NCBI RefSeq assembly: GCF_000002235.5
Contig: NW_022145609.1
Coordinates: 6,083,214-6,147,213 of the forward strand
Origin: Strongylocentrotus purpuratus
Taxonomy: Eukaryota > Echinodermata > Echinoidea > Camarodonta > Strongylocentrotidae
Reading direction: 5' to 3'
DNA length: 64,000 nt
A program made the position numbers and the translations under genes. How positions within the stretch are numbered: the stretch's first letter is position 1; every line of letters starts with the position of its first letter. The notes under the pieces were generated by a model. It saw only the letters and a program-made list of their open reading frames with translations, had not been told where the DNA came from and did not search any database. Shown here one piece after another: positions 23,312 to 36,814 of this stretch.

Positions 23312-25480
23312 ATTGTCTACTACTAACGCTCATGCTCACAGTTACTTCAGATACATTTTAATTTTGTCATATTGTATTACGCGGAATGTAAAATAGTGCA
23401 TCATGACAAAAAGTTACCATGGTACAAACCCTCATAGCTGATGTAAATCTTTTCTGTTTATTACTGAGTTTCTTTGTTGCTTTGTATGTTTATGTGTAAA
23501 GCGCCATGAGCGTCAGAACCTGGCGGATACCGGCGCTATATAAATAACCATATTATTTATTTATTTTTATGTAAGGTATATGGCTTATGAAATTGTTAAT
23601 GACCAATGCTTGTAAATATTTAAAGATTTTCTGTCAGGTTCGGTTTCACAATTTTCAGCGAAATCTGAATTTTGAAAAAATGCAATAGTCTTCGAAAATA
23701 TGACAAATTAAAAGATGAAGATTATATGGTTCTTTTTAGATTATTCTAAATTCGAATTGTAATTGACAAAAAGAGAGGGTATGCTTACAAAAGAACTGTT
23801 TTGATTAAAAAAAAAAAAAAAAAAAATCATATTTTATCTTACATATCAGTTATATGTACTCAAAATATAATGTTAGAAATAACGCAGAGATCTTTTGAAT
23901 AAAAATGAATACATAGAATGTATTAAATCAATTAGTATTTTTGTAGAAATTGTAAAGTCAAAACTACGTTGAAATTGAGTTGAGGATGTGAGACAGCCTA
24001 TAAAGTAAAATCAAAGCTGTTTAGTTGTAGGCTCTAACACCATTGTATTCAGTTGAGGTAAAATATATCCCTTTCATTTTCATATTAGGACTGTCAGTTT
24101 GTAATCTCAATACCAGTCGGAAAGAGAGGATTCCTGAACTTCCGTCTTTTCAGTCAGGGGCAGCGGGCGTCTTTAAAGGTGGGGAGGGGTGACCAACAAA
24201 AAAGGCACTTTCTGGAAAAAGGGGCACCTACAAAGGGGAATCTCAAAGCGAAAAATATAGCATTTTTAGACATTGGTATATATATATATTTGTTGTTGTT
24301 GTTGATTTATCAGGGATGATTTTGTTTGTTATTCTCTTTACATTGTCCAGGATACTGTTAATCATCATACTTTGAGTTTGGTGTGTGATGGTCTGAATGT
24401 TTATTTGCCAGCGAGTGAAGTGAGCGAGCAAACATATTAATATTTGTGAGGTTGCAGTGCGAAAAAGAGGACAAAACAATCTTGATGGATTTTTTGTGCA
24501 CAACCTAATTATGAAAGACCGAAAAGATCTTTTATACCCCAAAACCATAGTTATATCAAATTTGAGTGAAATTAAAGAAAGTTGTTCTTTAGTAGCCGTT
24601 TTAAATTAGGTGCACATTTTTTGATGAATGTAAAAATGGGCACATATCCAAAGAAAAAGGACATTTATTAGAAAAGAAAAAAGGGCACTCAAAGTAACAG
24701 GTGAATTATGTGAGATGAAAGTATGGCACCTCTCGCACCTGATAAGGAACGGTCAGCAGAGATGCCGAGAAAGGTACTTATGAGGACAGAATAAGGGCAC
24801 CTATTACAAAGAAAAAGGTACAATTATCAAAGGGAAAATGGCACTTACTAGAAAGGATAAGGGGCGCATGTCAAAATAAAAAGGGCACTAATTACAGGGT
24901 TAAATTGTATACCTTTACAATTTGAATAAGGACACTCATCTGAGATGAAAAGGGACACTTATAAAAATGAAAAGAGGGCATAGAAAGGAAAAGAGGCCCT
25001 TATAACAGGTTTAGGAACACTTATCAGAGATGGTAAGGGTCACTTCTTTTACCTGGCAATGGGTACTCACCTGAGATGAATAGGGACAATTGTGAGAATG
25101 GAAAGGGGCACTTATTACAAAGTAAAGTGGGCACTTGTCGGAGGAAAAGGGGCACCTATCAGATTTTAATAGAGGCATCTATCAAAGGTGTCAGAAGGGG
25201 CTCTGCGGGACTTGAACCGCGAACCATGTGGTCCACAGACAGGTGACGAATCCACCAGACCACGCGACATCCCTACACCTCCAAAGTCAACATTCAAGAT
25301 TTTCGTTCCCCCCCCCCCCCCATGAGATATTGTCGTAGGAATGAAGAATTTTCTCGAAATATCCGAATAAATTATATTGAGGAAATTCTCACGTAGATGC
25401 CTTCGCTTCATCATTATGATAAAGACCGAGCCCCACCTACGCGATTAAAAAAAAAAAATCAATATATACATGTAAACAAA
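23312..25480. repeat. Spacer of unit C
   Basis: Most complete spacer copy, including the left end, an uninterrupted TTTCTGTT site, a CAGGGGCAGCGG-started sequence, a GGCACTTA minisatellite (24660-25160) and the tRNA-like segment. Contains a 71-bp LINE-tail insertion at 23495-23565. Confidence 0.7.
23495..23565 (+). mobile_element. LINE/SINE 3' tail insertion
   Basis: Flanked by the 6-bp duplication TTTATG (23489-23494 and 23566-23571). Reads GTAAAGCGCCATGAG, then GGCGCTATATAAATAAC and a TTATTT tail. Absent from the duplicated spacer copies at 3307 and 5086. Confidence 0.65.
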
Positions 25481-28078
25481 TTCATAATAAAGGTGTTCTC
25501 TCTTTGCATCGTTTTTTTTTAATAAAGTGAGCCCACTTAGATGTAATTTTATCGTACTCATTGAAACAATGTAAAATTTATTGTAGGTCTTTTATCATCA
25601 CATAAAGATATGCACCAACATGTCACATACACCCTCATCCTCACACGAACATACACGTACGTACATTTAAACCATGATCCAGCTATCTTATACATCAACA
25701 TATAACACACTGTGCATAAAAGAATATACATACAAATCGAAAATATGTGATTAAACATTTTATTCGACACATTTCGGTAAACTGTAATTTGCAATTGCAA
25801 AAACATTTTTCAGATTATGACCAGAAAAGAGGAATTGGCAACATGAAAACCATAATGACCATCAAAAAGGTGAAGAACTTATTGCACATATCTGTAGCAC
25901 TACCCCTTTTGTTAAGGGGTACCTACAAATATCGCAAACATGTTTACCAGATACTTTTAAAAGTAGGAGACCACAGATTATTCTGAAAGCAGTACCTTAT
26001 TTTCCATTTCACATACAGTGCAGCTAAATTATGTCTCAGATTCTTGGCACAAAATGTTCGCAGGACTTTGCTGTTACGAATTTCTCATACAATAAATGTA
26101 TATCTAAATGACGTACGAAGTGAGATCCAAAGGAAGCTAAGTAGTCAAAACAAACGTAGAATAAACAAAAGTCTTGAAACAAGGTTATAAAATTACTTTA
26201 GGCAAATATAATTAAATGATCAAGTTGGTTTACATGCGCTTGCGTAAAATAACAGATATGAAAGACGACCAATTTATTTTGAGCATCAAATGAAATGATT
26301 TTCTGTGAAAGGGGGTGGGGCTGAGGTAATACGTATGGGATACAACAGCTTAATAATGGTACTAAAATTAATAATGATGATGATGAAAATAATAATAATA
26401 ATAATAATAATGATAATATAAATGATAATAATAATAACAATATGATAATGATAAAAGTAATAACAGTGGATATAGCACTCATGTCTGGAACATTCCCATT
26501 CTTTGCCATTCCATTTTAATAAGGAATTAATTCATGGTAGGTATACCGTTTTACCTCACCCGGGTGGAGTGCGGCATATGTAGATTAATGTCTCGCCAAC
26601 ATATATCAGTGCTGCGAAAGGGATCGGAATTTTAATGTATTGGTACCAAATTCAGAGCTGACATTATTTAACCATAGAATAAATGCAATTTTTGAAAGAG
26701 GGCTACACGTAGACTTTACATTAAAATTTGTGTTGAAAACTCACATTCAAGATTAATATCGGCGGAAAGATTTTCTTAACCTTAGTCTGCGAATGAATAA
26801 GAATAATTAGATTGTGGATTTTTGTTTGCCTTGAAAATTTGGTCAACAATCTGTACACTTTTTCAAAATGGTCGATCGACTCCCTTGCGAATACAATGTA
26901 GATGTCAACATATTATAAGGCCCATTACTTGATTACTAAGTAAAATGTTTATATCATTTCTCCACGTCTACTTACAATCTACTTTCCTTAGATTTGTTAT
27001 CAGAGGAGTCAAATCTCCCGGTATCGGTGGTTTGTGTTTTTAAACAATTTTTTTTTACTTAGCAATGATGGTATAAATAATATATATAAGATGGTTGTGA
27101 TGATGGTGGTGACGACAACGACGATGATGATAATGATGATGGCAATGTACACAATTTACTTTTGTATACATTGATTTAGTGGTATAATGTTTGACCAACC
27201 GAACGGGCTGAAAAAACGGCCTCTTTTCAAGGAAAAAGCAACAAAATTATTTAGTTTAATTAACTTTTTTAAAAACACTATCATTAAAAAGTTACAGCCC
27301 CTCTAAAGTGTTGGGACTCCTAACAATTTGATGGTAAAACTTTACTTAAATTGAATCACAATGTGAAAGAGGATTTTTTTTAAAAATGTGTTTTAAGTCG
27401 AATATTGGTGAAGGAATACAACATTTAGGTTTTCTGCGGACAAAAGAAAACTCAAATTATGTTTTCTTTGATCAATATTTGTTGGGGAACACATTTTTCC
27501 TTTTTTTTGGATAGGGGGGGGGGGGGTTGCAGAATTGTGTTTTAAATGACATCCTATTTCACATCATGATACAATTTAAGTGAAATTTTGCCATCACATT
27601 TTTGGCGAATTCGGGGCTCCCAGCACTTTACAGGGGCTTTAAAAATAAAATCGTGCGACAAATTTTCTCTCAAAGTAGCCACAGGGTTGTCAAGGGAGTC
27701 TCGAAGCCGTCTGGAACCGTTCTCGAAATTGAGAATCTGACAAATTCAAGATCGAGAGAGGCGTAAACCCCTCTGAGCGCGACTGAATTGTGTTTAAAAA
27801 AAAATCAAGACATGACTGTATGCGAACTGTATGCGATTTTTTTGACCCAAATGTTGCCGGGAGTTCATGCGACATACGCAGATGTGTCGTAAGTACTAAT
27901 TCAGTGTGATTCCAAGTGAAAATTGTCGCTTATTCGATGATTTTTTTTTTCTTCTCGAAATTGTGTGTCTCCAACAAGTCGCGATCCAGTGAGATACCAA
28001 CTTTATATGTGCTTCTTGTACGACGTCACTTCACTGCGCGTCAAATATAACGCATGTCATCGACGCAGTCCTAAGTCA
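25481..28078. other. Intergenic between unit C spacer and gene B tail, no gene seen
   Basis: Microsatellites (ATA/ATG) at 26370-26460 and 27090-27150, a SINE remnant at 26515-26640 (minus strand, GGAATTAATTCATGGTAGG), and sequence shared with unit B (25660-25735 resembles 39413-39425 plus 39951-39990) and with D (27170-27310). Possible 3' untranslated sequence of gene B near 27880-28078. Confidence 0.5.
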
Positions 28079-28307
28079 TTACTTTTGAACTCCAGATGGA
28101 ATATTGACGTATTCCACTCTCTCTGGATCATCGATGTCAGCGTAAACACCTTCTTGGATATTGCTCATCCCCGATCCACTGAATCCCTGGTAGGCATGTT
28201 GCCTGACTCCACTCGGTTGAGGCAGCTCGTAATGAGGGCTCTGTGGACCGCCTGCTAATGGGGCAGCACGTAAACGAGGCAGGTCCTCCTTCTTTTGCTT
28301 TCGCTTG
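28079..28307 (-). CDS. Gene B cytoplasmic tail exon with consensus ITAM
   Basis: The acceptor CACCAG precedes the basic KRKQKK membrane-stop stretch. Tyrosine motifs in order are YELP, YQGF, YADI and YVNI. YADI and YVNI are separated by seven residues, and a Glu sits three residues before the first tyrosine, which fits the ITAM consensus D/E-x2-Y-x2-L/I-x6-8-Y-x2-L/I exactly. YVN also fits the Grb2-type YxN motif. The frame closes with TAA after SGVQK. Confidence 0.82.
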
Positions 28308-31300
28308 CTGGTGGTCGATTTAGAAAAGACAGACAGAAATAGTGGATAATCACAATCGTCATCATCACCATAATGATCTCCATCTTCCCCATCACCATTA
28401 TCTCTATCTTCCCCATCATCATCAACATCAACATTATCATTAAAGTCGGCAAATCATCAAATACTATTAAAAGATACATGTATATTAGAACATTTGTATT
28501 TAAAGGTCTTTGAGGGAATACAAGTAGGGTATATTACTTCATAATTGTATATGTAGATATTCAGGTTTAAAATAAACATGATGAGATTAACATGATTTTT
28601 GTTACTCAATTACCCTAGAAATGCGTTTTTGCAATGCAGACTGTACAAGAGGAATAAATTGCAGGCAGCTATGTTGTATAAACTAGTTAAAATTAGGAAT
28701 TAGAGAATTAAAAAACAATTTCAATATTGAAAATCCACGTTCTGCATTTCAAACGTTTTTCAAAAAGGGCATTACTCTTGTGCGAGAAATTAAAATGTTT
28801 TGTTATCTTACCATACAATCACCATGGCAATAGCAAGTATGATGTTCCCCAAGAATAATGTCACGATTAAAACCACTGAAGCAGCATTAGTATTCGTCAG
28901 GTGCTGACACTCTGCAACATTGAATAGATAAGCGTAAATCACCAACATTTATCAGTCCATTGCTAGTTGCAGAATAAACCTATTGCTTCAACAAAAAATG
29001 CTATAAATGTTAATATTAGATAGCTTAGACAGATACCGAGATGTGATTTGTGCAGAGCTCGACACGTGATATCAATTGTGAGGATCCAAATTGTTATATT
29101 TTCCTGGCCGGTCACTTTTCGGTGTTATATTAACCAGCTGGTGAAATGAATATATTTTTAATCAATGCATGTCGCCCTCTTGAGGACTGTATGTCACCAA
29201 TAGGCCATTTTCGTAATGTAACCAAATGTAATGCATAAGTCTTTGTGAAGTGCCTCAATACAAATTATTTCATTCACCTGGTAAGAATTATAGTATTTCA
29301 ATAGACAGAATTCAAACTGCATACATTAGTTGTTGCCAGGTTGGACAAACATTATGAATTGACCTACCTAGCAACACTTGATATAATTTATTGCATTTTA
29401 CCCCGGTTCCCAACATAAACAAATCCTCTGCGTGCCCAAGCCTTGAGCCATAATGCATGGCCGTCCAGAGGATTTTTTTTTTTTATGTTGGGGACCGGGG
29501 TAACATGCAATAAATTATTGAAAATTTATTGCATTTTCTATGTTTTATTTTTATTGATGGAAACTGCCCCTAACCTAGCCCCCGCTGCGTAAAGTCATGG
29601 TTCAGTGACAAAGCAATGGCCTCGTAACTGTGAGGCCCCAGGATCAAAACCGTGTCGATGTGCAATATTAGTGCCCTTTTGTAGGGCATTAATACGGAAG
29701 CCCATTAGTGCCACCATACGAAATAAAATTTAAGAGGAATTATCTGGCGGCCGCCACTTAATTAACTGGCGGCCGCCAGAGAATTATGTGGCGGCCGCCA
29801 GATATTTAGAGGTCTATAACAGCTGCATAATGATAGGATACTGGAAGCACTGGCGTACTGATGGGGGGGGGGGGGGGGGGGGGGGGTAGGGTACTTTTGC
29901 CCACAGTCAGAGGCGGCATTCTTGGTTGGGAGGGGGAACACTGTGCCCCCACTTTTTCAGGTTCCCCTAAAGTGCCCCCTTATCCTTTGTACATGTCTTT
30001 TTTCCCCGGCCCCCCACTCAATGTTATTTAGGGTACGCATATGCTCGTTCCCTCTTTTTGAAAGCACCCCTATCTGAGGACTGCCAATATTTCTATGGGC
30101 ATGAATATGAATATAGGGGCATGTTGAATGTTTAGGAAATTTTAATTCCAGTTCACTTTCCTTTTCTTTGAATGGAATATCATTTTAATTTGATTAAATT
30201 CAGGTTTAATTATTTTTTTATGTTCTTTTTGGTTACTAAATAGTAATTAATTTTACTGCTTTACTGCTGATTTTTTTCGGGGGGGGGGGGGAGTGAAAAT
30301 TCGTTTTGACCCCCCCCCCACACACACACCTTTTTGTCGGGAGGAGGGTGAGTCCCCTGCCCCCACTTCTGGCGCCTATGATCGCAACAATGGCTGGATT
30401 TCTGAAAAAAGGGGCACCTACAAAGGGACACATCAACAATAATAAAAAATAAAAAAAACATTTTTAGATATTTGTACCACCCCTTCGTCAAGATTGTGAA
30501 TACACTACCACGAATGACATCAATATTTGTTTATTTCTTTACGTGGAACAACATATTGCTTAATTAACGTACTTCGCAATTTGGTGTGATAAACTGATCA
30601 ATATCGATTTTCGAGCAAGCGAGCAAAAAGTATAAGGTCCCATTTGAAAAATTACATGATGAAGAAAGACTGAAAAGTTCTTTTATGTAATTATGAGTAA
30701 CATTATAATCAAAACATCTATAAACGCGCAAGCAAGCACTATAATTATAAGGGCTCTCAGATGCCTTGAATTATAGAGGTGCATCATGGAGAAAGAAAAA
30801 AATAGGCACTTATCAGAAGGGAAAAGGACATGTACATGTAAACAGTGGAGGCACAGTGTCCCCCCCTACCAAGAATGCCGCTTCTGACTGTGGGCAAACG
30901 TGCGAAACTAACCCAGAAAATCTAGAAATAAACCACATTTCAATTTCATTTCGCGGGTCAACTGCCCCCCCCCCCCATCAGTACGCCAGTGCTTCCAGTA
31001 TCCTTCCATGAAAATATATAAATTCCTACCATTAAAAATTATCAGAAGGGAAAAGGCCCGCCCCCCCCCCACTCAGAGGTCGGAATGACCGCTTGCGTGT
31101 TGCCAAAATGTCCGGTAAAGGGGTAATTTTCGTGCGACAAAGTCCGGCCCGAGAATTGTAAAAAAAAAGGGTGTATTTGACTTTTCACCCGGAGATTTCT
31201 TTAAAAAGGGGGTGTTTTTTATTTTTTTTCTCTCATCTCTTTGGACTCCTGAGAAATTATTCCGAATTTAGGGAGGTGCATTGAGCATTTTTCCTGATTA

Positions 31301-34300
31301 AGGGGGGTCTCCAAGGCAGGAAAAGCCCGCGAAATGCCCACAGAAATATTGGCGGTCCTCAGATAGGGGTGCTTTCAAAAAGAGGGAACGAGCATATGCG
31401 TACCCTAAATAACATTGAGTGGGGGGCCGGGGAAAAAGTACATGTACAAAGGATAAGGGGGCACTTTAGGGGAACCTGAAAAGTGGGGGCACAGTGTCCC
31501 CCCTCCCAACCAAGAATGCCGCCTCTAACTGTGGGCAAAAGTGCCCCCACCCCCACCCCCCATCAGTACGCCAGTGCTTCCAGTATCCTACCATTATGCA
31601 GCTGTTATAGACCTCTAAATATCTGGCGGCCGCCAGATAATTCCTCTTAAATTTTATTTCGTATGGTGGCACTAATGGGCTTCCGTACATTAATCCTCAT
31701 TACTGTCATTTATGACTTAAGGGAGTAGGTTCCCTAGTTGATAAGCATAGTAGCATACACATGCTTTAGCAGTCACTCAAAACAAACATTGTCAAATTAT
31801 TATTCAATAAAATCTGAGAATGTATACTATTATCTAGATCTATTATTTTTAAATTATTTTAAAATAATTCCATAAATTGGGGTAAAACAAAAATATTCCA
31901 ACTTTATGAGCGACAGTGCATTAGTCCAATCACCACTCACCAAGGATAGGAGTCGTAACAGTCACAAGTGGACTTCTTGGTCCTTCTCCGCCGGGACCTT
32001 CTCTGATGGCAGACACACTGATATTGTATTCTGTTTTTGGTTCCAATTCAGTCAATACAAACTGCATTATTCGTTGAAGATCGCCCTCTCCCACACCCGA
32101 GTCGATTCTACCAACCTCTTGCCATTTCTCTTCCATCGTTTGCTGATAGATAAGGTAACCAACAACTGGTCCGTCGCCGGAGTCCAGAAAGGGTATCCAA
32201 GAGCTCCAGAAGACAGTGACTGATGACGAGCTGATCTCTCCGACTGTTGGGCCGGATGACAGCTCTGGTAAAGCTGAAAATTATATAGCTATCAAGTTAA
32301 AAGCTGATTTTATGTATAGAGTACTTTATGAGAAAAAACACACCAGCAAAGAAACCAACAAATAAAACAAGTAAAAATAAAACTCAATCTGAAATCTCAA
32401 TCTCAATTTTGAATTGCCTTAATAAAGCTCCAAAAACGTTGCATTCTTAAATAGGTATCTCAGATAAAGTTCATGCATATACATTGTGTATGTTGTTATT
32501 CACTATTTACATTTAATATACACAATCACTAAATCAGTTTAAATATGGTGAGAATTGGTTTGAACAAAATATTACCGTAAAAATCTAAGACAGCAGAAAT
32601 AGTTGCCAGTGAAAAGGATCTATCTTTGTCCGGCAGTTCACCTGCGTAGCAAAAGATTTGGTCATCTTCGTTCAGGTTGTCAAAAAGGAAACTATTATTA
32701 CGGAATTCACCATCAAGGCTCGTCGATGAGAAGGAAATCAGTCTCGATGACGAAAGATTTTGACCGATGGATAGCGTGACGTCATCTGGAGACAGTGTTT
32801 CTCCTTCGATTTCGACGTCGACGGCGCAGTAGACACTAGCGAAACCGGGATTAGATCGAGGGGTCGTGAGATGGAAATGATCTGTAAGATGAGATACAAG
32901 AAAGAATGGGAGTGGTAGAAAGGCAATAAAATACAAAATCTAGCAACATTATCACAGTGAATTTTTCAATTTCAATTTCAATTTATTTATGTTTCCAACA
33001 AAACATTATAAATCAATTATAAACATTAAAAAACAAATGTAGAAATACATATTGGAAACAGAGGGGTCCACTAAAAAGCAGTTCTTGTAAAAGTGTGAAC
33101 ACCTCAAATGATACTTAAGGATAATGAGTAATTATTTTAACAAGTCCATAACTACAAAAGGAACTTCAAAATAGGGGAAAGGGGTGCCAACAGAGATAAA
33201 AACGAAACAAGACAGTTCTTTACATGACAAAGATAGAAGAACGCGGATACAAATGATAAGATGATAAAATGATAAAATGATAAAAATGATAAGACGATAA
33301 AATGATAAGATGATAAAATGCATTCGTTGACGCAGTCCTACGTCAGGTAAAATTAATGCTGCCTTGTGTGCAAGACTAGAGTGACATGTGAAAACACATA
33401 GGCATATTGATAAATGTGATATCACTCACAAATTCCTTTCTGGCAAATCAAATATCTGTCCAGTATACAGAAGACATCGTCCCAACGTCCATGTCTGTCA
33501 ATCCTTGTGCTCGACCAGAGGCAAGCACAATTTTGATCTCCAAAATCATTGTTTGGTTCATTTGGCGCCCAACCATCATATCTAATACAAAACAAAGGAA
33601 AATAAAATGCATGACAATTGCAATAGCAATAAAATAACCAGACTTGAAGGTGAGCATATACTATAAATGGGATTTTAGACTATCCAATCCTAATTGAATG
33701 TAATGCCGGTTAAATAATCGTTTACAGGACATAAATAACCATACAATCATAATCGTTTTAACGACATTGGAAAGTGTTAAGAACATCTCTCAAACGTTTT
33801 GTGTTTGCTGGTATTTTAATTGGGATATGAGATAATTATAGAAACGTGCATACTCATAAATTCTGACAAACTTCTGACAAACTTCATCTCTATGCATGGA
33901 GATCCAACTTCAAATGACTAATAACTGTCAAACGACATGAATAAGTCCTACGAGATTAATCAAAGAAATGCACTTATTTTATTGTCGATATCGTGATTAT
34001 AGTGCTTACATCACTGGTGTGCCGTCAAGCCATCTGAATTGACCTTCGACCTCTCTGTCATTGCAACCAATCCAAAAGCACCGCGTATCTTTTAAGGCCG
34101 GAGTGATGAAAGTCGTCAAGAAAACCTGCATTGGTGTTGAAAAATATTAAATATACGACACACTTCTCATTCCTAAAACCAATTATCCGGCATAAGAATC
34201 ACAAAGAAAAGTTCTATGGACCGAGTGTAACATGATATTGATTAGAAACTATTCCACCAAAGTGAAACATTCTCCACATCTCTCTATACGTTGCATCGCT

Positions 34301-34930
34301 CGAATGAAGAATCGTACACAACTTTATATGTGCAATGATTTACAACAGAACTTAGACGTAACTTTAAGTTGTATATATATCACGTTACAAGCTAAAAAAA
34401 CGTAATTGTGATTAACATCTGACTATTATTTGAATCGATTTAATACCTGGATCTCGTCTGAGTCAATCCCTGCTAGATTCGCTCCATAACCTTGACAGAG
34501 ACTCTGCGCCTGATCGTACCTTACTTGGGTGATGCTGTCCACTAGATAGACTGCGTCATCCAGCCGGTGCCATTCTTGCTCACTTGTTACTGTATTAAGA
34601 TATGAAAGTGACAGTTTCGAAATTATAAGGCGGTTGCTTCCTCCGAGCATTCGTATGGTAATACCTGATACAGCGGAATGTTGAAACAGCAGATATAATT
34701 AACAGCCCCCCCCCCAAAGGTAGGATAAACCGGAAATGATTTCCCCCTTTTTAACACAAAAATTAAATTTAACTAAGCAAGAAGAATTTTTTTAAACAGA
34801 ACAAAAAAAGCGATGAGTTTTTTTTACGACGAACTTGGATATATTTCTAAGTATTCTTACCCCCTTGTAAAAATGCGATGGCTACAATGGCGATGGTAAC
34901 GAACGCTGTCTCCTGGTAGGCGAACTCCAT
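28079..34930 (-). CDS. Gene B: CTLD-Ig-FN3 receptor with complete ITAM tail, 482 aa
   Basis: The most intact copy. Exons: signal 34861-34930; CTLD 34447-34589, 34010-34125, 33430-33581; Ig-like 32576-32881; FN3 31941-32273; transmembrane 28812-28911; tail 28079-28307. They sum to 1449 nt, one open frame. The signal peptide is about MEFAYQETAFVTIAIVAIAF. The CTLD shows FWIGC, RWLDG, NEPNND, RWDD and ICQKG, with the EPN motif that in known CTLDs favours mannose-type sugars. The first CTLD exon is 9 nt (3 codons) shorter than in A, C and D, in frame. The tail of 75 residues contains YELP, YQGF and YADI-x7-YVNI. The last two match the ITAM consensus, including Glu at -3, so recruitment of a tandem-SH2 kinase such as Syk is the family expectation. 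The FN3-TM intron carries a 2 kb inverted-repeat element. Confidence 0.85.
29385..29515. mobile_element. 131-bp hairpin MITE
   Basis: Arms 29385-29430 and 29466-29515 are inverted copies, each with TTTATTGCA, ACCCCGGT and AATCCTCTG. The RNA or single strand would fold into one long stem with a loop of about 35 bases. Confidence 0.7.
29690..31700. mobile_element. 2 kb inverted-repeat element with GGCGGCCGCC palindromes
   Basis: Left arm about 29690-30100 and right arm about 31335-31700 are inverted copies (ATACGGAAGCCCATTAGTG outermost). The left arm holds three copies of TGGCGGCCGCCA about 22 bp apart and the right arm one. The loop contains poly-G runs, a GGCACTTA-type part and a third, partial arm copy (30840-31010). 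Sits in gene B's FN3-TM intron. No transposase. Confidence 0.7.
32960..33335 (-). mobile_element. 5'-truncated LINE 3' end
   Basis: Minus-strand 3' end consists of repeated TTGAAATTGAAA ending at 32960. A GATAAAAT microsatellite is at the other side (33260-33325). Breaks gene B's CTLD3-Ig intron relative to A and C. Confidence 0.5.
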
Positions 34931-35240
34931 ATTAAATCAACAAATAGATGGGAGTTGGTGTCAGAAAGAGATGCTATTCGTTTATGATTGTATTTCAAAA
35001 TGCATGTACATGTACATAGACTGGAGAAGAAATAAACGTTGACGTGTCTCGCGCTGAAATGACCTTAAAAAATCTTTCTGTTTTGTTTCCTGGGCTTGTT
35101 GACATAAACTTTCCTTTTTCAGTTTCAAATAATAAATTTGCTACATCACCCTGTCTTATTTTAGAATAAAACTAACTGTTTCCTTTTCATGTACATGCTT
35201 CCATATGAGGCATTGAAGTAATTTAATCGATTTCTCTCAA
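34931..35240 (-). promoter_or_regulatory. Conserved 5' flank of gene B
   Basis: Carries the same AGGTCA-TTTCAGCGCGAGA block (35047-35065), directly upstream of the ATG at 34930. Spacing from block to ATG is about 120 bp, as in D and A. Confidence 0.45.
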
Positions 35241-35449
35241 AGACGGAAAGACTGTAAGCGAAATAATAACTTCCCGGTTGTATAGTTTGTTTTCTGTATG
35301 TTTTCCTAAATTTATAACAATAATGACAATAATAATAATAAAACAACAAATATAATGATAAAATTAAGAAGAACTGATAAACAGATAGATAATAAAAAAA
35401 ATAAATGAATAAAATGGATGAGACAAGAACATCATCCTAGGCGTAAAAT

Positions 35450-36024
35450 ATTAACAATTGTTGTCTACTACTAACGCTCATGTTCATAGTTACTTCAGAT
35501 ACCTTTGATTATCATATTCATATTGTAGTCCGCGAATGTAAAATAGTGCATCATGACAAACAGATATCATGGTACATACATGTACAGAGCCTGTTTTTGT
35601 TTGTAGTTTTGTTTCTGTTTACCACTGAGTTCCTTTCAGTATGATTTTGCTGGTATATTGTATATACGTGTATTAGGTCTTATGATGAAAACTTTCATGT
35701 CCAATGTTTGTGAATATTTAAAGATTTTCTGTCAGGTTCGGTTTCATAATTTTCAGCGAAATCTGTATTTGAAAACCTGCAATAATAATAATAATAGGCA
35801 TTTCTATAGCGCCATCTATCTAGATAATTCTATTCCGAGGCACATTTATTATTACCCTGGCTTTAGCCTAGCAGCCGTTTATACAGCGCTCCAGCATTTC
35901 GAAAATATGGCAAACAAGATGAGAATTATATGGTGCTTCTTAGCCTATTCTAAATTTGAATTGTAATCGACGAGAAGAAAGGGAATGCTAACAAAAGACA
36001 AGCTGAAAAAGTTCGGTTTCATTT

Positions 36025-36059
<35 letters not shown>

Positions 36060-36420
36060 ATAATTCATTTTACATATCAGTTATACTTACTCAAAATGAG
36101 ATGTTAGTAACACCACAGAGGTCCTTTAAATAAACATAATTATAATCTATTAAATCAACTGGCATTTTTGCAGAAATTTTAAAGTCAATACTATTTGTTG
36201 AAATTTAATAGAGGTTGTGAGAGAGCATAGTAACATCAAAGCTTGTTGGTTGTAGGCTCTACCACCATTGTATTCAGATGAGGTAAAAGATATCCCTTTC
36301 ATTTTCATATATGTACTGTCAGTTGGTAATATTAATACAAGTCGGAAGGAGAGGATTTCTGAACTTCGATCTGTCTTTTTAGTATTGAAGATACAAGAAA
36401 GAATTAGCTCATGTTTTTAA
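35450..36420. repeat. Spacer of unit B
   Basis: Homologous to 48155-48960 and 23312-24140 but diverged and without the CAGGGGCAGCGG-started insertion (here GTCTTTTTAGTATTG runs through). A 3'-half SINE on the minus strand interrupts it at 35785-35900. The spacer's far end reappears at 38945-39360. Confidence 0.65.
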
Positions 36421-36814
36421 AGTAGACTATTAGATGGCCTAGCCATGACTTTTTCATGTTCACATTGAAATCGCGTTTGACCGGCTAATACTACATGTAC
36501 ATGTTTGTCAATACTGCATTTGGTGTGGGAATGTGTTATTTTTTCCTTTCAGACGTTGGAAATTATGTATAACTATAGGCTAAGTGAATATATTGTAGAG
36601 GTCGGGATTATCTGTTACCTCATGAGTGCAGAGTTATTCAAATTAGATCAATTCCTACGGTTACATTGTTTAAAATTCACCAACGTGATTGTATCTTATA
36701 TTTGGATAATCCAGAAACATCTTCTTTTTTTTTTGGGGGGGGGGGGGTATATCTGGGAGCAACCAACTATTACTAGTGAGTTCTTGTGTAGCGCTCATGT
36801 TTGTCAGACTTGAC
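36421..36814. other. Unidentified DNA, no gene seen
   Basis: AT-rich; only a short poly-T/poly-G run near 36725-36748. The longest open frame has no recognisable domain. Confidence 0.4.
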
